In this document: one piece after another, positions 1-6,653 of the stretch | Layout: each line of letters opens with the position of its first letter | Numbering within the stretch: the first letter of the stretch is position 1 | Assembly: GCA_029007415.1 (NCBI GenBank) | Contig: JAQXHT010000008.1 | Location: 1 to 12,235 of the forward strand | Direction: 5' to 3' | Length of the DNA stretch: 12,235 nt | Origin: a bacterium | Lineage (GTDB): Bacteria > Bacillota_I > Bacilli_A > RF39 > UBA660 | Made by a program: the position numbers and the translations under genes | The notes under the pieces: generated by a model | Seen by the model: the letters and a program-made list of their open reading frames with translations, nothing else | The model's database searches: none | Told to the model about the DNA's origin: nothing

Positions 1-1
1 T

Positions 2-1009
2 ACATGGAGAATCATCCGCCGTAATGGAGATGGAAGTGTCCGTTTAATCTATTCGGGAAAATCAACATCAGATACAGGAACGTCAGTAACAATCGGAAAT
101 TCACAATATAATAGTAAATATTGGGACCCAGCCTATGTTGGTTATAAATATAATGAAAAATTCTCATTACATGAAAATAATGGAACAACAGGATACGATT
201 GGTTTACTAATACCTCAAAATACAACTTTGGAACAGGATATTCATTTGACGAATCAACAAAGAAGTTTACCTTAACAGGAACCATCAAACAGTTAACATG
301 GAAAGATAATCATGATGAAATTGTATCAGGTAATTTATACAGTTGCTTAAATACATCATGCAATGTTGTTTATAAGATTACTGGATATCAAAGTGATACC
401 AGAATGACCGTACAACCAATCTCATACAGTAGTGATAGTTATGCCGATGCAGTAGCAAATAATACAAATTCTACTATGAAAAACACCTTAGATACTTGGT
501 ATAAGAATAATCTAACAAGTTATGCATCATATCTAGCAGATGAAACATTCTGTAGTGATAGAAAAATAAATTGGGGTAATGGATACTTAACGACACCGAC
601 AACTACTTATGGGGCATATGGACGTTTAATAGACAGAAGAACACCAAGTTTAAAATGTGCTCAAGATGGTGATAAATTTAAAGTATCAAATGAAAGTGCA
701 AAATTAGATTATCCAATATCACTAATTACAGCAGATGAAGCAGCAATGGCAGGAGGAGTATACAATACACCAAATAGTAATTATTATCTATATAATGGAC
801 AATATTTCTGGACAATGTCCCCATCTTACTTTGAACCAACTACTTCTAATGCGTGTGTTTGGTATGTCCTTCCTTCTGGTAATTTGATTTATTGGGGTTA
901 CGTTGACAATTCCTTTGGAACCCGTCCTGTCATAAATTTAAAATCAGACATTCAAATAACAAAGGGAGATGGAACTGCTTTAAATCCATATGTGATTGCA
1001 ACTAATTGA
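2..1009 (+). CDS. C-terminal part of a DUF6273-like surface/prepilin-like protein (5' partial)
   Basis: The reading frame is open from base 2 to the TGA at 1007-1009 (335 residues), so the gene starts upstream of the window; the internal ATG at 404 is not the start. The fragment begins with a WRIIRRNGDGSVRLIYSG motif at residues 2-19. It ends in a Trp/Tyr/Ser/Asn-rich module (YFWTMSPSYF ... GTRPVINLKSD ... GTALNPYVI). I recognise this ending from multicopy extracellular proteins of uncultured gut Firmicutes, similar to DUF6273. Such proteins often carry a type IV prepilin-like N-terminus, which cannot be checked here. Extracellular location is inferred from the composition (many T, S, N, Y). 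Codon choice changes sharply within 818-931 (see findings). Function is unknown; adhesion or ligand binding is a guess. It ends at the hairpin at 1014-1056. Confidence 0.8.
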   Translation, partial: TWRIIRRNGDGSVRLIYSGKSTSDTGTSVTIGNSQYNSKYWDPAYVGYKYNEKFSLHENNGTTGYDWFTNTSKYNFGTGYSFDESTKKFTLTGTIKQLTWKDNHDEIVSGNLYSCLNTSCNVVYKITGYQSDTRMTVQPISYSSDSYADAVANNTNSTMKNTLDTWYKNNLTSYASYLADETFCSDRKINWGNGYLTTPTTTYGAYGRLIDRRTPSLKCAQDGDKFKVSNESAKLDYPISLITADEAAMAGGVYNTPNSNYYLYNGQYFWTMSPSYFEPTTSNACVWYVLPSGNLIYWGYVDNSFGTRPVINLKSDIQITKGDGTALNPYVIATN

Positions 1010-1013
1010 TTCA

Positions 1014-1056
1014 AAAAAATAAATAGCTCAACAGATAAAAGTTAAGCTATTTTTTT
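1014..1056. terminator. Bidirectional intrinsic terminator between convergent genes
   Basis: An 11-bp stem (1022-1032 with 1041-1051) contains one mismatch, which becomes a G-U pair in the leftward transcript. The loop is 8-9 nt. It is flanked by an A-run at 1013-1019 and a T-run at 1050-1056, so both strands give hairpin plus U-tract. It lies in the 49-nt gap between the surface protein gene and the leftward NrdD-like gene and probably serves both. Confidence 0.8.
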
Positions 1057-1058
1057 GA

Positions 1059-2981
1059 TTAATTAACTCTGAAACAACCGACATCACTGTCTTTTAGATA
1101 TTGGTATTTTTCTAAAAGTTGTTTTTCATTCTTGCAAATTATATCTAGAGATGTTCCTCCTAGTAGATACTTTTGAAGAGTGGCTTGTTTTAAGGTATCG
1201 ATTGATAAATCAATACCGTTACTGTACTTATCTTTATTAGTGACATCTTTTATCTTACCGAATATAGCGGCGTCTTGCTTTTTAAACTCTGTTTCTATAA
1301 TATCATCTTGATATGCTGTTAATACAAAGTTTAAGTTGTTTTGCTCACTAAAGGTATCTATCTTTTTCTTCATAAATTTTAAAATGTCTTTTGCTAGAGT
1401 ATAAGTATCTTCTTCATCTTTCTTATCAGTAAGTGTATAAATTGCTTCTTCTAGACCGACGATATGAAATGCTAGAGTGCCATGTTTTAATAACTTTCTT
1501 AGACGGTCTTTTTCTTTTAGTTTTTCACCATCATGCCATGACCCTAGTTGATATAAAGTTGGAAAGTGTAGAATGGTTTTATTTACTTGCAATTCAAATC
1601 TTTCTAAAAGGGCATCTTTTGCTTGTTTTAAGACTTGTTCTAACTCTTGATAGAATAACCGATAGTCATTATCATTATTCTTGCTCTTTAGTGCTATTCT
1701 GACGATATTTATTGATATACAAGAGATGTTTCCTTTTCCTCCACATATCTTTTTATCGATAGTAGTATTGTCTTCTATTACTCTAGTAGCATTAAAACCA
1801 TAATTAATATCATCTTTGAATGCTTTATTAAAAGATGAATTTTTATTAATAAAATATAAATTATTATATTTTAACATATAATTTGCTATTTCACTGGTCA
1901 TAGTACCTTTATAGTAATATTCAATTTTTTTATTATTTACTATTGCTTTTAGTATTAAATCACTTACTTCTTGATTAGTTCCAAAATTAATAGCAGTATT
2001 AAAATCAATACTCTTAAAAAATTGTTGTAGCGAATTAGTTAAATTACTGATTGTTTTATTATATGCTGATTTAATTAATCTTTCAAAAGTTAAGTACAAA
2101 GGAGTGTTTTGCTTTATCTCAAAATAAGTAGGTGTTATATCAAAAGAATTGATATTATCTATATTATTAATCTTGATATAACTATTTAGAAAAGAAGAAT
2201 CAAGATAGATAGTTAGATATTCTTTTAAGACTGCTTTAAAGTCTTTTAATATTATCTTTTCTATTACTAAATCAAAATTAATAAGAGAAATACTTTGATA
2301 GATTTCTTTACTGAGATTATCTAGATATAACTTTATTCTATTTAGAAATATAGTTGTTTCATTGATATTATTAAGTTCTTTAGCAAAATTAGTATCAAGA
2401 CTCATAAGTTCTAAGATATCAACGTCACAACTTGCAATCATTCCTAGTGGCACTGTTTCTAAAGAATGAAGATAGAAAATACCGGCATCTTGACTTCTTA
2501 CGGTTTTAGTATCTAAAAGATAAGCTTTAGCAAACTCTGTAGAAATAGTTTCTCCGAATTGTAAAAGGAAAGAATTAGATGATTCCTTTAGATTGTCATC
2601 AATATTATTAAGACCAAGTCTTTCAATTGCTTTTAGAAATTTGTGTTGTTGTTTCATAACAAAAGCTGATCTTGAAGCATTTCGATGTTCACGATAAGTT
2701 TTGAAAGTAAGATAAACATCTTGAAAATTATTTTCTTTTAAAACTTCTTCGATTAAATCTTGAATGTTTTCAATATTAATTGTTTTTCTATCTTGATATT
2801 CTTTTTCTATTTTCTTAAGAACTTTCGAATATACTTTATTAACATCTTCATCTTTATAAGGAATATCTAATGAATGAAAGGCTTTTTGAATAGCTAGTGC
2901 TATTTTTTCTCCTTGAAAGTTCGTTCTTTGACCACTTCGTTTTACAACTGTTAAGGTGTCAAATGTTGACATTTTTACCAT
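1059..2981 (-). CDS. NrdD-like protein with ATP cone, lacking zinc ribbon and glycyl-radical loop
   Basis: The 640-residue product starts with an ATP-cone domain (about residues 10-105; VVKRSGQRTNFQGEKIALAI), the dATP/ATP allosteric module of ribonucleotide reductases. The remainder can be followed against class III reductases. LHSLE at 171-175 stands where families have HDL(D), and Cys185 lies in the region of the first active-site Cys. GNISCISINIVRIAL (417-431) matches the GxxSxNLPRI strand, and AFHIVGLEEAIYTL (504-517) matches the IGLNE region. TAYQDD (555-560) replaces TPAE, and YSNGIDL (586-592) replaces YTNSFHV. The chain stops at DSDVGCFRVN, just where the zinc ribbon (four Cys) and the R-x-x-G-Y radical loop should follow; neither occurs in any frame before the terminator. 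It is therefore probably catalytically inactive alone: a regulatory partner, a radical acceptor in trans, or a decaying paralogue. The start ATG is the first in frame after TAA, with AGGGAG 13 nt upstream; ATG at 2970-2972 (Met4) is an alternative. Confidence 0.75.
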   Translation of the reverse strand: MVKMSTFDTLTVVKRSGQRTNFQGEKIALAIQKAFHSLDIPYKDEDVNKVYSKVLKKIEKEYQDRKTINIENIQDLIEEVLKENNFQDVYLTFKTYREHRNASRSAFVMKQQHKFLKAIERLGLNNIDDNLKESSNSFLLQFGETISTEFAKAYLLDTKTVRSQDAGIFYLHSLETVPLGMIASCDVDILELMSLDTNFAKELNNINETTIFLNRIKLYLDNLSKEIYQSISLINFDLVIEKIILKDFKAVLKEYLTIYLDSSFLNSYIKINNIDNINSFDITPTYFEIKQNTPLYLTFERLIKSAYNKTISNLTNSLQQFFKSIDFNTAINFGTNQEVSDLILKAIVNNKKIEYYYKGTMTSEIANYMLKYNNLYFINKNSSFNKAFKDDINYGFNATRVIEDNTTIDKKICGGKGNISCISINIVRIALKSKNNDNDYRLFYQELEQVLKQAKDALLERFELQVNKTILHFPTLYQLGSWHDGEKLKEKDRLRKLLKHGTLAFHIVGLEEAIYTLTDKKDEEDTYTLAKDILKFMKKKIDTFSEQNNLNFVLTAYQDDIIETEFKKQDAAIFGKIKDVTNKDKYSNGIDLSIDTLKQATLQKYLLGGTSLDIICKNEKQLLEKYQYLKDSDVGCFRVN

Positions 2982-2989
2982 ATATTAAT

Positions 2990-3041
2990 TTACACTCCCT
3001 TTTTCTATATTAATTATACTGATAAATACCTTTAAAATCAA
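2990..3041 (-). promoter_or_regulatory. Leftward promoter and ribosome binding site of the NrdD-like gene
   Basis: Read on the minus strand, TTGATT (3041-3036), a 17-nt spacer and a consensus TATAAT (3018-3013) form a good sigma-70-type promoter. AGGGAG follows at 3000-2995 and is 13 nt from the ATG at 2981, longer than usual. The predicted leader is about 25 nt. Confidence 0.75.
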
Positions 3042-3061
3042 CTTTTCTTAAAAAATGCCTA

Positions 3062-3160
3062 AAAAAAACATAAGTTAGCATTTAGTTAAAAATATTGTTT
3101 TATCCTTATAAATAAAGGATAAAAGTAAAAATATGCTTAAAAGACATATTATGTTTTTTT
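3062..3160. repeat. Concentric inverted repeats between the divergent nrd promoters
   Basis: The inner repeat is TTTTATCCTT (3098-3107) with AAGGATAAAA (3115-3124), a perfect 10-bp pair around a 7-nt centre. The outer repeat is AAAAAAACATAA (3062-3073) with TTATGTTTTTTT (3149-3160), a perfect 12-bp pair. Both pairs are centred on base 3111. A 5-1-5 palindrome ACATA-T-TATGT (3144-3154) overlaps the right outer arm. The block sits between the two -35 boxes and overlaps neither, so an operator or DNA-bending site serving both directions is the simplest reading. I do not see a clear NrdR box pair. Confidence 0.55.
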
Positions 3161-3214
3161 AGAAACTTTTTTGTAAAGTGAAAAAATAATAAATAATAAA
3201 AACTACAAAAAGTA

Positions 3215-3275
3215 TTGCTTTTTACTAAAAAAGATATGTATAATCAAGTTGTTCATAAAGAAAAAACATAGGGAG
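3215..3275 (+). promoter_or_regulatory. Rightward promoter and ribosome binding site of the nrdD-nrdG-dut operon
   Basis: TTGCTT (3215-3220), an 18-nt spacer and a consensus TATAAT (3239-3244) form the promoter. AGGGAG (3270-3275) lies 7 nt before the ATG at 3283. The predicted leader is about 30 nt. With the leftward promoter it accounts for both edges of the 301-nt gene-free stretch. Confidence 0.7.
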
Positions 3276-3282
3276 TGTAATT

Positions 3283-5484
3283 ATGGTTAAAACTAAAGAT
3301 GTAAAGAAAAAAAATAAAGAGAAGGAAGTAGTTGAAAAGAAAAGTAGATATGAAAATCCTCCTATTAATATAATAAAGAAAAATGGTACTAAACAACCAT
3401 TTGATGGTGAAAAGATTCGTGCTGCTATTGAAAAAAGTGCTGAAAGAGTAATGGTTGATTTAACTGATGAAGCTAAGGATGAAGTTGTTAATATCGTAAT
3501 TGATTTATTAAAGAATCAAACTAGTGATGCTGAAGTTAGTCAAATTCATAATTGTGTAGAAGCAGCTTTGGAACAAGTTAATCCTTTAGTAGCTAAGAGT
3601 TATCGTGAATATCGTAATTATAAGAATGACTTTGTTCACATCTTAGATAAAGTTTATAAAAAAGCTCAAGCTATTAATTATATTGGTGATAAAGAAAACT
3701 CTAATACAGATAGTGCTTTAGTATCAACACAAAGAAGTTTAGTATATGGAAATTTAAATAAAGAATTATATAAAAAGTTTTTCTTAACTAAAGCAGAAAT
3801 TGAAGCTTGTGAAGATGGTTATATTTATGTTCACGATATGAGTGCTAGACGTGATACGATGAATTGCTGTCTATGTGATGTTGGCGCTGTTATGAGTAAT
3901 GGTTTTGAAATGGGTAATTTATGGTATAATGAACCAAAAACTCTTGATACTGCTTTTGATGTTATGGGGGACGTTATCATAAACACTGCTGCTATGCAAT
4001 ATGGTGGTTTTACTGTTCCAGAAGTAGATACAATTTTAAAACAATATGCTAAGAAAAGTTATAATAAATATTATGAAGAATATATGGAAATAACTAATGC
4101 TAAGACGACTGCCAAAGCGGAAGATTATGCTTGGCGTAAGACAAGACGTGAATGTGAACAAGGTTATCAAGGAATTGAATATAAATTAAACAGTGTTGGT
4201 TCTTCTCGTGGTGATTATCCATTTGTAACTTTTACTTTTGGACATGAACAGGATAAATTTGGCCAAATGATTAGCCAAGTAATCTTAAAAACTCACCAAA
4301 AAGGACAAGGTAAACCAGGATATAGAAAACCAACTTTATTTCCAAAATTAGTTTTCTTATATGATAAAGCTCTTCATGGTAAAAATGGTAAGATGCATTA
4401 CTTATTTATGGATGCTTTAGAGTGTAGTAGTAAAACAATGTATCCAGATTACTTATCATTAACTGGTGAAGGTTATGTTCCTTCTATGTTTAAAAAATAT
4501 GGAAAGATTGTTAGTCCGATGGGTTGTCGTGCTTTCTTATCACCTTGGTATGAAAGAGGTGGTATGGAACCTGCTGATGATGAAGATGTACCAGTGTTTA
4601 TTGGAAGATTTAATATAGGTGCTATTTCTTTAAACTTACCAATGATTTTAGCAAAAGCTCGTGAAGAACAGAAGAAATTCTATGATGTTTTAGATTATTA
4701 TCTAGAAATGATTCGTAAGATTCATATTCGTACTTATAATTATTTAGCTAAAAAGAAGGCTTCTACTAATCCACTTGCTTATTGTGAAGGCGGTTTTTAT
4801 GGTGGACATTTAAAACCTAATGAACCAATTGAACCATTATTAAAATCATCAACTTCTTCTTTTGGAGTTACTGCTTTAAATGAATTACAAGAACTATATA
4901 ACGGAAAGAGTTTAGTAGAAGATGGAAAATTTGCTCTTGAAGTTATGAAATATATAAATAAAAAGATTGAAGAATTTAAAAAAGAAGATGGAATTTTATA
5001 TGCTATTTATGGTACACCAGCTGAAAGTTTATGTGGTACACAAGTAGAACAATTTAGAAAGAAATATGGTATTGTAAAAGGTGTATCTGACCGTGAATAT
5101 GTTTCTAATAGTTTCCATTGTGCTGTTTGGGAAGATATTAATGGTATTCAAAAACAAGATTTAGAAGGAAGATTCTGGGAGCTATTTAAAGGTGGTAGAA
5201 TTCAGTATGTTCGTTATAATTTAAACTATAATAAGAAAGCTATGGAAACTTATGTTGAACGTGCGATGGAAAAAGGTTTCTATGAAGGTGTTAACTTATC
5301 ACTTTCTTACTGTAATGAGTGTGGTCATGAGGAATTAGATATGGATGTTTGTCCAAAATGTGGAAGTAGTGACCTTACAAAGATTGACCGTATGAATGGT
5401 TATTTATCATACTCAAGAGTACATGGTGATACAAGACTTAATCATGCTAAAATGGTAGAGATTTCAGAAAGGAAGAGTATGTAA
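3283..5484 (+). CDS. nrdD: Anaerobic (class III) ribonucleoside-triphosphate reductase
   Basis: The enzyme reduces NTPs to dNTPs by glycyl-radical chemistry under anoxia, in the cytoplasm, after activation by NrdG. The 733 residues comprise a Lys-rich leader (1-25), an ATP-cone domain (about 28-118) for allosteric control by ATP/dATP, and the ten-stranded catalytic barrel. Expected residues are present: MNCC with Cys195/196 (first active-site Cys), MGCR with Cys415 (thiyl radical Cys), RFNIGAISLNLP, and FGVTALNE. A zinc ribbon has Cys677, 680, 690 and 693. The radical loop is RMNGY with Gly706. Length is normal for the family. AGGGAG 7 nt upstream supports the ATG start. Heavy use of GCT, GGT and CGT codons suggests high expression. 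It is first gene of an operon with nrdG, whose ATG follows after 1 nt. Confidence 0.97.
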   Translation: MVKTKDVKKKNKEKEVVEKKSRYENPPINIIKKNGTKQPFDGEKIRAAIEKSAERVMVDLTDEAKDEVVNIVIDLLKNQTSDAEVSQIHNCVEAALEQVNPLVAKSYREYRNYKNDFVHILDKVYKKAQAINYIGDKENSNTDSALVSTQRSLVYGNLNKELYKKFFLTKAEIEACEDGYIYVHDMSARRDTMNCCLCDVGAVMSNGFEMGNLWYNEPKTLDTAFDVMGDVIINTAAMQYGGFTVPEVDTILKQYAKKSYNKYYEEYMEITNAKTTAKAEDYAWRKTRRECEQGYQGIEYKLNSVGSSRGDYPFVTFTFGHEQDKFGQMISQVILKTHQKGQGKPGYRKPTLFPKLVFLYDKALHGKNGKMHYLFMDALECSSKTMYPDYLSLTGEGYVPSMFKKYGKIVSPMGCRAFLSPWYERGGMEPADDEDVPVFIGRFNIGAISLNLPMILAKAREEQKKFYDVLDYYLEMIRKIHIRTYNYLAKKKASTNPLAYCEGGFYGGHLKPNEPIEPLLKSSTSSFGVTALNELQELYNGKSLVEDGKFALEVMKYINKKIEEFKKEDGILYAIYGTPAESLCGTQVEQFRKKYGIVKGVSDREYVSNSFHCAVWEDINGIQKQDLEGRFWELFKGGRIQYVRYNLNYNKKAMETYVERAMEKGFYEGVNLSLSYCNECGHEELDMDVCPKCGSSDLTKIDRMNGYLSYSRVHGDTRLNHAKMVEISERKSM

Positions 5485-5485
5485 A

Positions 5486-6070
5486 ATGAAATATCATAAT
5501 ATAACAAAAGCAGATATGTTAAATGGGGAAGGCTTACGTGTAGTATTGTGGGTTAGTGGTTGTTCACATAAATGTCCAGGTTGTCATAATACGATTACTT
5601 GGAATCCTGATGATGGAGTAGAGTTTGATGAGACGACAGTTAAAGAAATCTTTAAGGAATTAAATCAAGACTGGTGTAGTGGTATTACTCTTTCTGGAGG
5701 AGACCCATTATTTCCAGGTAATAGAAAAACTATTAGAGAGTTAGTTACTAGAATTAGAAGTAATAATAACTATCGTCGCAAGACTATTTGGTGTTATACT
5801 GGTTATACTTGGGAACAATTAATGGAACAGAAAGAAACTGATAAAGATTTAGAAGAAATTATTAATTGTTTAGATATTTTATTAGATGGTGAATTTATGA
5901 TTAAACTTCATGACGACAGATTACATTATGTCGGAAGTAGTAATCAACGAATTCTTGATGTAAAAGAAAGCTTAAGAACAGGAAAACCAATTTTATATAT
6001 AGATAATAGTAATGTTGGTAAAATTTTTGAAGAACCAAGAACGCTATTCCAGTGTTCTTTGAATGGATAG
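5486..6070 (+). CDS. nrdG: Anaerobic ribonucleotide reductase-activating radical SAM protein
   Basis: NrdG uses a [4Fe-4S] cluster and S-adenosylmethionine to form the glycyl radical on NrdD (Gly706 here). The 194-residue chain shows the radical-SAM triad C-x3-C-x2-C at Cys26, Cys30 and Cys33 in the sequence SGCSHKCPGCHN. It is preceded by NGEGLRVVLWVSGC, the usual NrdG opening. The SAM-binding SGGDP follows at 70-74. The ATG lies 1 nt after the nrdD stop, and its ribosome binding site (AAGGAAG, 5469-5475) is inside the nrdD coding sequence, so translation is probably coupled. The TAG stop at 6068-6070 overlaps the ribosome binding site of the next gene. Confidence 0.96.
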   Translation: MKYHNITKADMLNGEGLRVVLWVSGCSHKCPGCHNTITWNPDDGVEFDETTVKEIFKELNQDWCSGITLSGGDPLFPGNRKTIRELVTRIRSNNNYRRKTIWCYTGYTWEQLMEQKETDKDLEEIINCLDILLDGEFMIKLHDDRLHYVGSSNQRILDVKESLRTGKPILYIDNSNVGKIFEEPRTLFQCSLNG

Positions 6071-6078
6071 GAGAATTT

Positions 6079-6534
6079 ATGAAAACAAGAGGATTTGAAG
6101 TAGTTAAAGGTTATGAAGATAAAGATATTCATTTACCAGTAAGAGGAACAAGACATGCTGCAGGATATGATATAGAAGCAGCTGAAGATATTACTATTCC
6201 AGTATTTGAAAAAGGTATTAAACCTACTTTAGTACCAACTGGACTAAAAGCTTATTGCATGGATGATGAATGTATATTTTTACTAAATAGAAGTAGTGGT
6301 CCAAAGAAAGGTTTTGTTCTTGCTAATAGTGTAGGGTTAGTTGATTCTGACTACTATGGAAATGAAAATAATGATGGACATATTTACTTTGCATTCTTTA
6401 ACTGTAGTGATAAAGAACTTAATGTTAAGAAAGGTGATGTTATCGGTCAAGCTGTCTTTGAAAAGTATTTAACAGTTGATAATGATGTTGCTGAAGGAAT
6501 TAGAAATGGAGGATTTGGTTCTACTGATAAGTAG
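6079..6534 (+). CDS. dut: dUTP diphosphatase (trimeric dUTPase family)
   Basis: dUTPase hydrolyses dUTP to dUMP plus pyrophosphate, keeping uracil out of DNA and feeding thymidylate synthase. I place the start at the ATG at 6079 (151 residues), because AGGAG at 6069-6073 is 5 nt upstream; an in-frame ATG at 6052 lies inside nrdG and has no such site. All five family motifs are visible: AAGYDIEA (27-34), NRSSGPKKG (70-78), GLVDSDYYG (86-94, with Asp89 the likely catalytic Asp), KKGDVIGQAVFEKY (117-130) and RNGGFGST (142-149). Motif 2 has Asn where Pro is common, and the NENNDGHI segment recalls phage and Firmicute dUTPases. Its place after nrdDG makes sense because class III reductase produces dUTP directly from UTP. 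Confidence 0.92.
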   Translation: MKTRGFEVVKGYEDKDIHLPVRGTRHAAGYDIEAAEDITIPVFEKGIKPTLVPTGLKAYCMDDECIFLLNRSSGPKKGFVLANSVGLVDSDYYGNENNDGHIYFAFFNCSDKELNVKKGDVIGQAVFEKYLTVDNDVAEGIRNGGFGSTDK

Positions 6535-6558
6535 TTCTAAAGCTTTTTTTCTTTGTAA

Positions 6559-6609
6559 CGAAATAATTCTATAAAAAATAAAAGTTATTTCTCATTTGCG
6601 AAATAACTT
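6559..6609. repeat. Palindrome with repeated CGAAATAA sites upstream of the ATPase gene
   Basis: AAGTTATTTC (6582-6591) and GAAATAACTT (6600-6609) form a perfect 10-bp inverted repeat around an 8-nt centre. A third copy, CGAAATAA, lies at 6559-6566, in the same orientation as and exactly 40 nt upstream of the copy at 6599-6606. The right arm ends on the first two bases of the -35 box at 6608, as an operator would. No U-tract follows in the rightward direction, so it is a poor terminator for the nrd operon. A T-rich tract does follow on the leftward strand, which leaves a leftward terminator possible. Confidence 0.6.
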
Positions 6610-6647
6610 GACAAAAAATAAAAATCTTCTATACTATTAATTAGGTG
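6608..6647 (+). promoter_or_regulatory. Strong promoter and ribosome binding site of the AAA ATPase gene
   Basis: A consensus TTGACA (6608-6613), a 16-nt spacer and TATACT (6630-6635) are followed by AGGTG (6643-6647), 6 nt before the ATG at 6654. The predicted start point is near 6642, giving a leader of only about 12 nt that begins almost at the ribosome binding site. Confidence 0.75.
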
Positions 6648-6653
6648 ATAAAA

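Noticed and set aside
1433..1702. 89-codon plus-strand open frame antisense to the NrdD-like gene.
   Set aside because: It lies wholly inside a well-supported gene on the other strand, has no ribosome binding site, and gives a Leu-rich product with no recognisable motif. The small frames at 5944-6132, 7211-7462, 8023-8229 and 10925-11146 were dropped for the same reasons.
2979..2981. That the C-terminal RVN of the NrdD-like protein is a truncated R-V-N-G-Y glycyl-radical motif.
   Set aside because: CFRVN aligns better with the hydrophobic strand before the zinc ribbon, since the zinc ribbon itself is absent. No Gly-Tyr follows in any frame before the terminator.
2982..3282. A pair of NrdR boxes in the divergent nrd region.
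   Set aside because: I looked for two 16-bp ACACnATATATnGTGT-like palindromes about three helical turns apart. Only ACATATTATGT at 3144-3154 has partial likeness and it has no correctly spaced partner, so NrdR control is not claimed.
6521..6550. Possible terminator right after dut (CTACT-GATA-AGTAG followed by T7).
   Set aside because: The stem is only 5 bp and includes the dut stop codon, and the T-run starts 9 nt after the stem, too far for an intrinsic terminator. The end of the nrd transcript stays unassigned.
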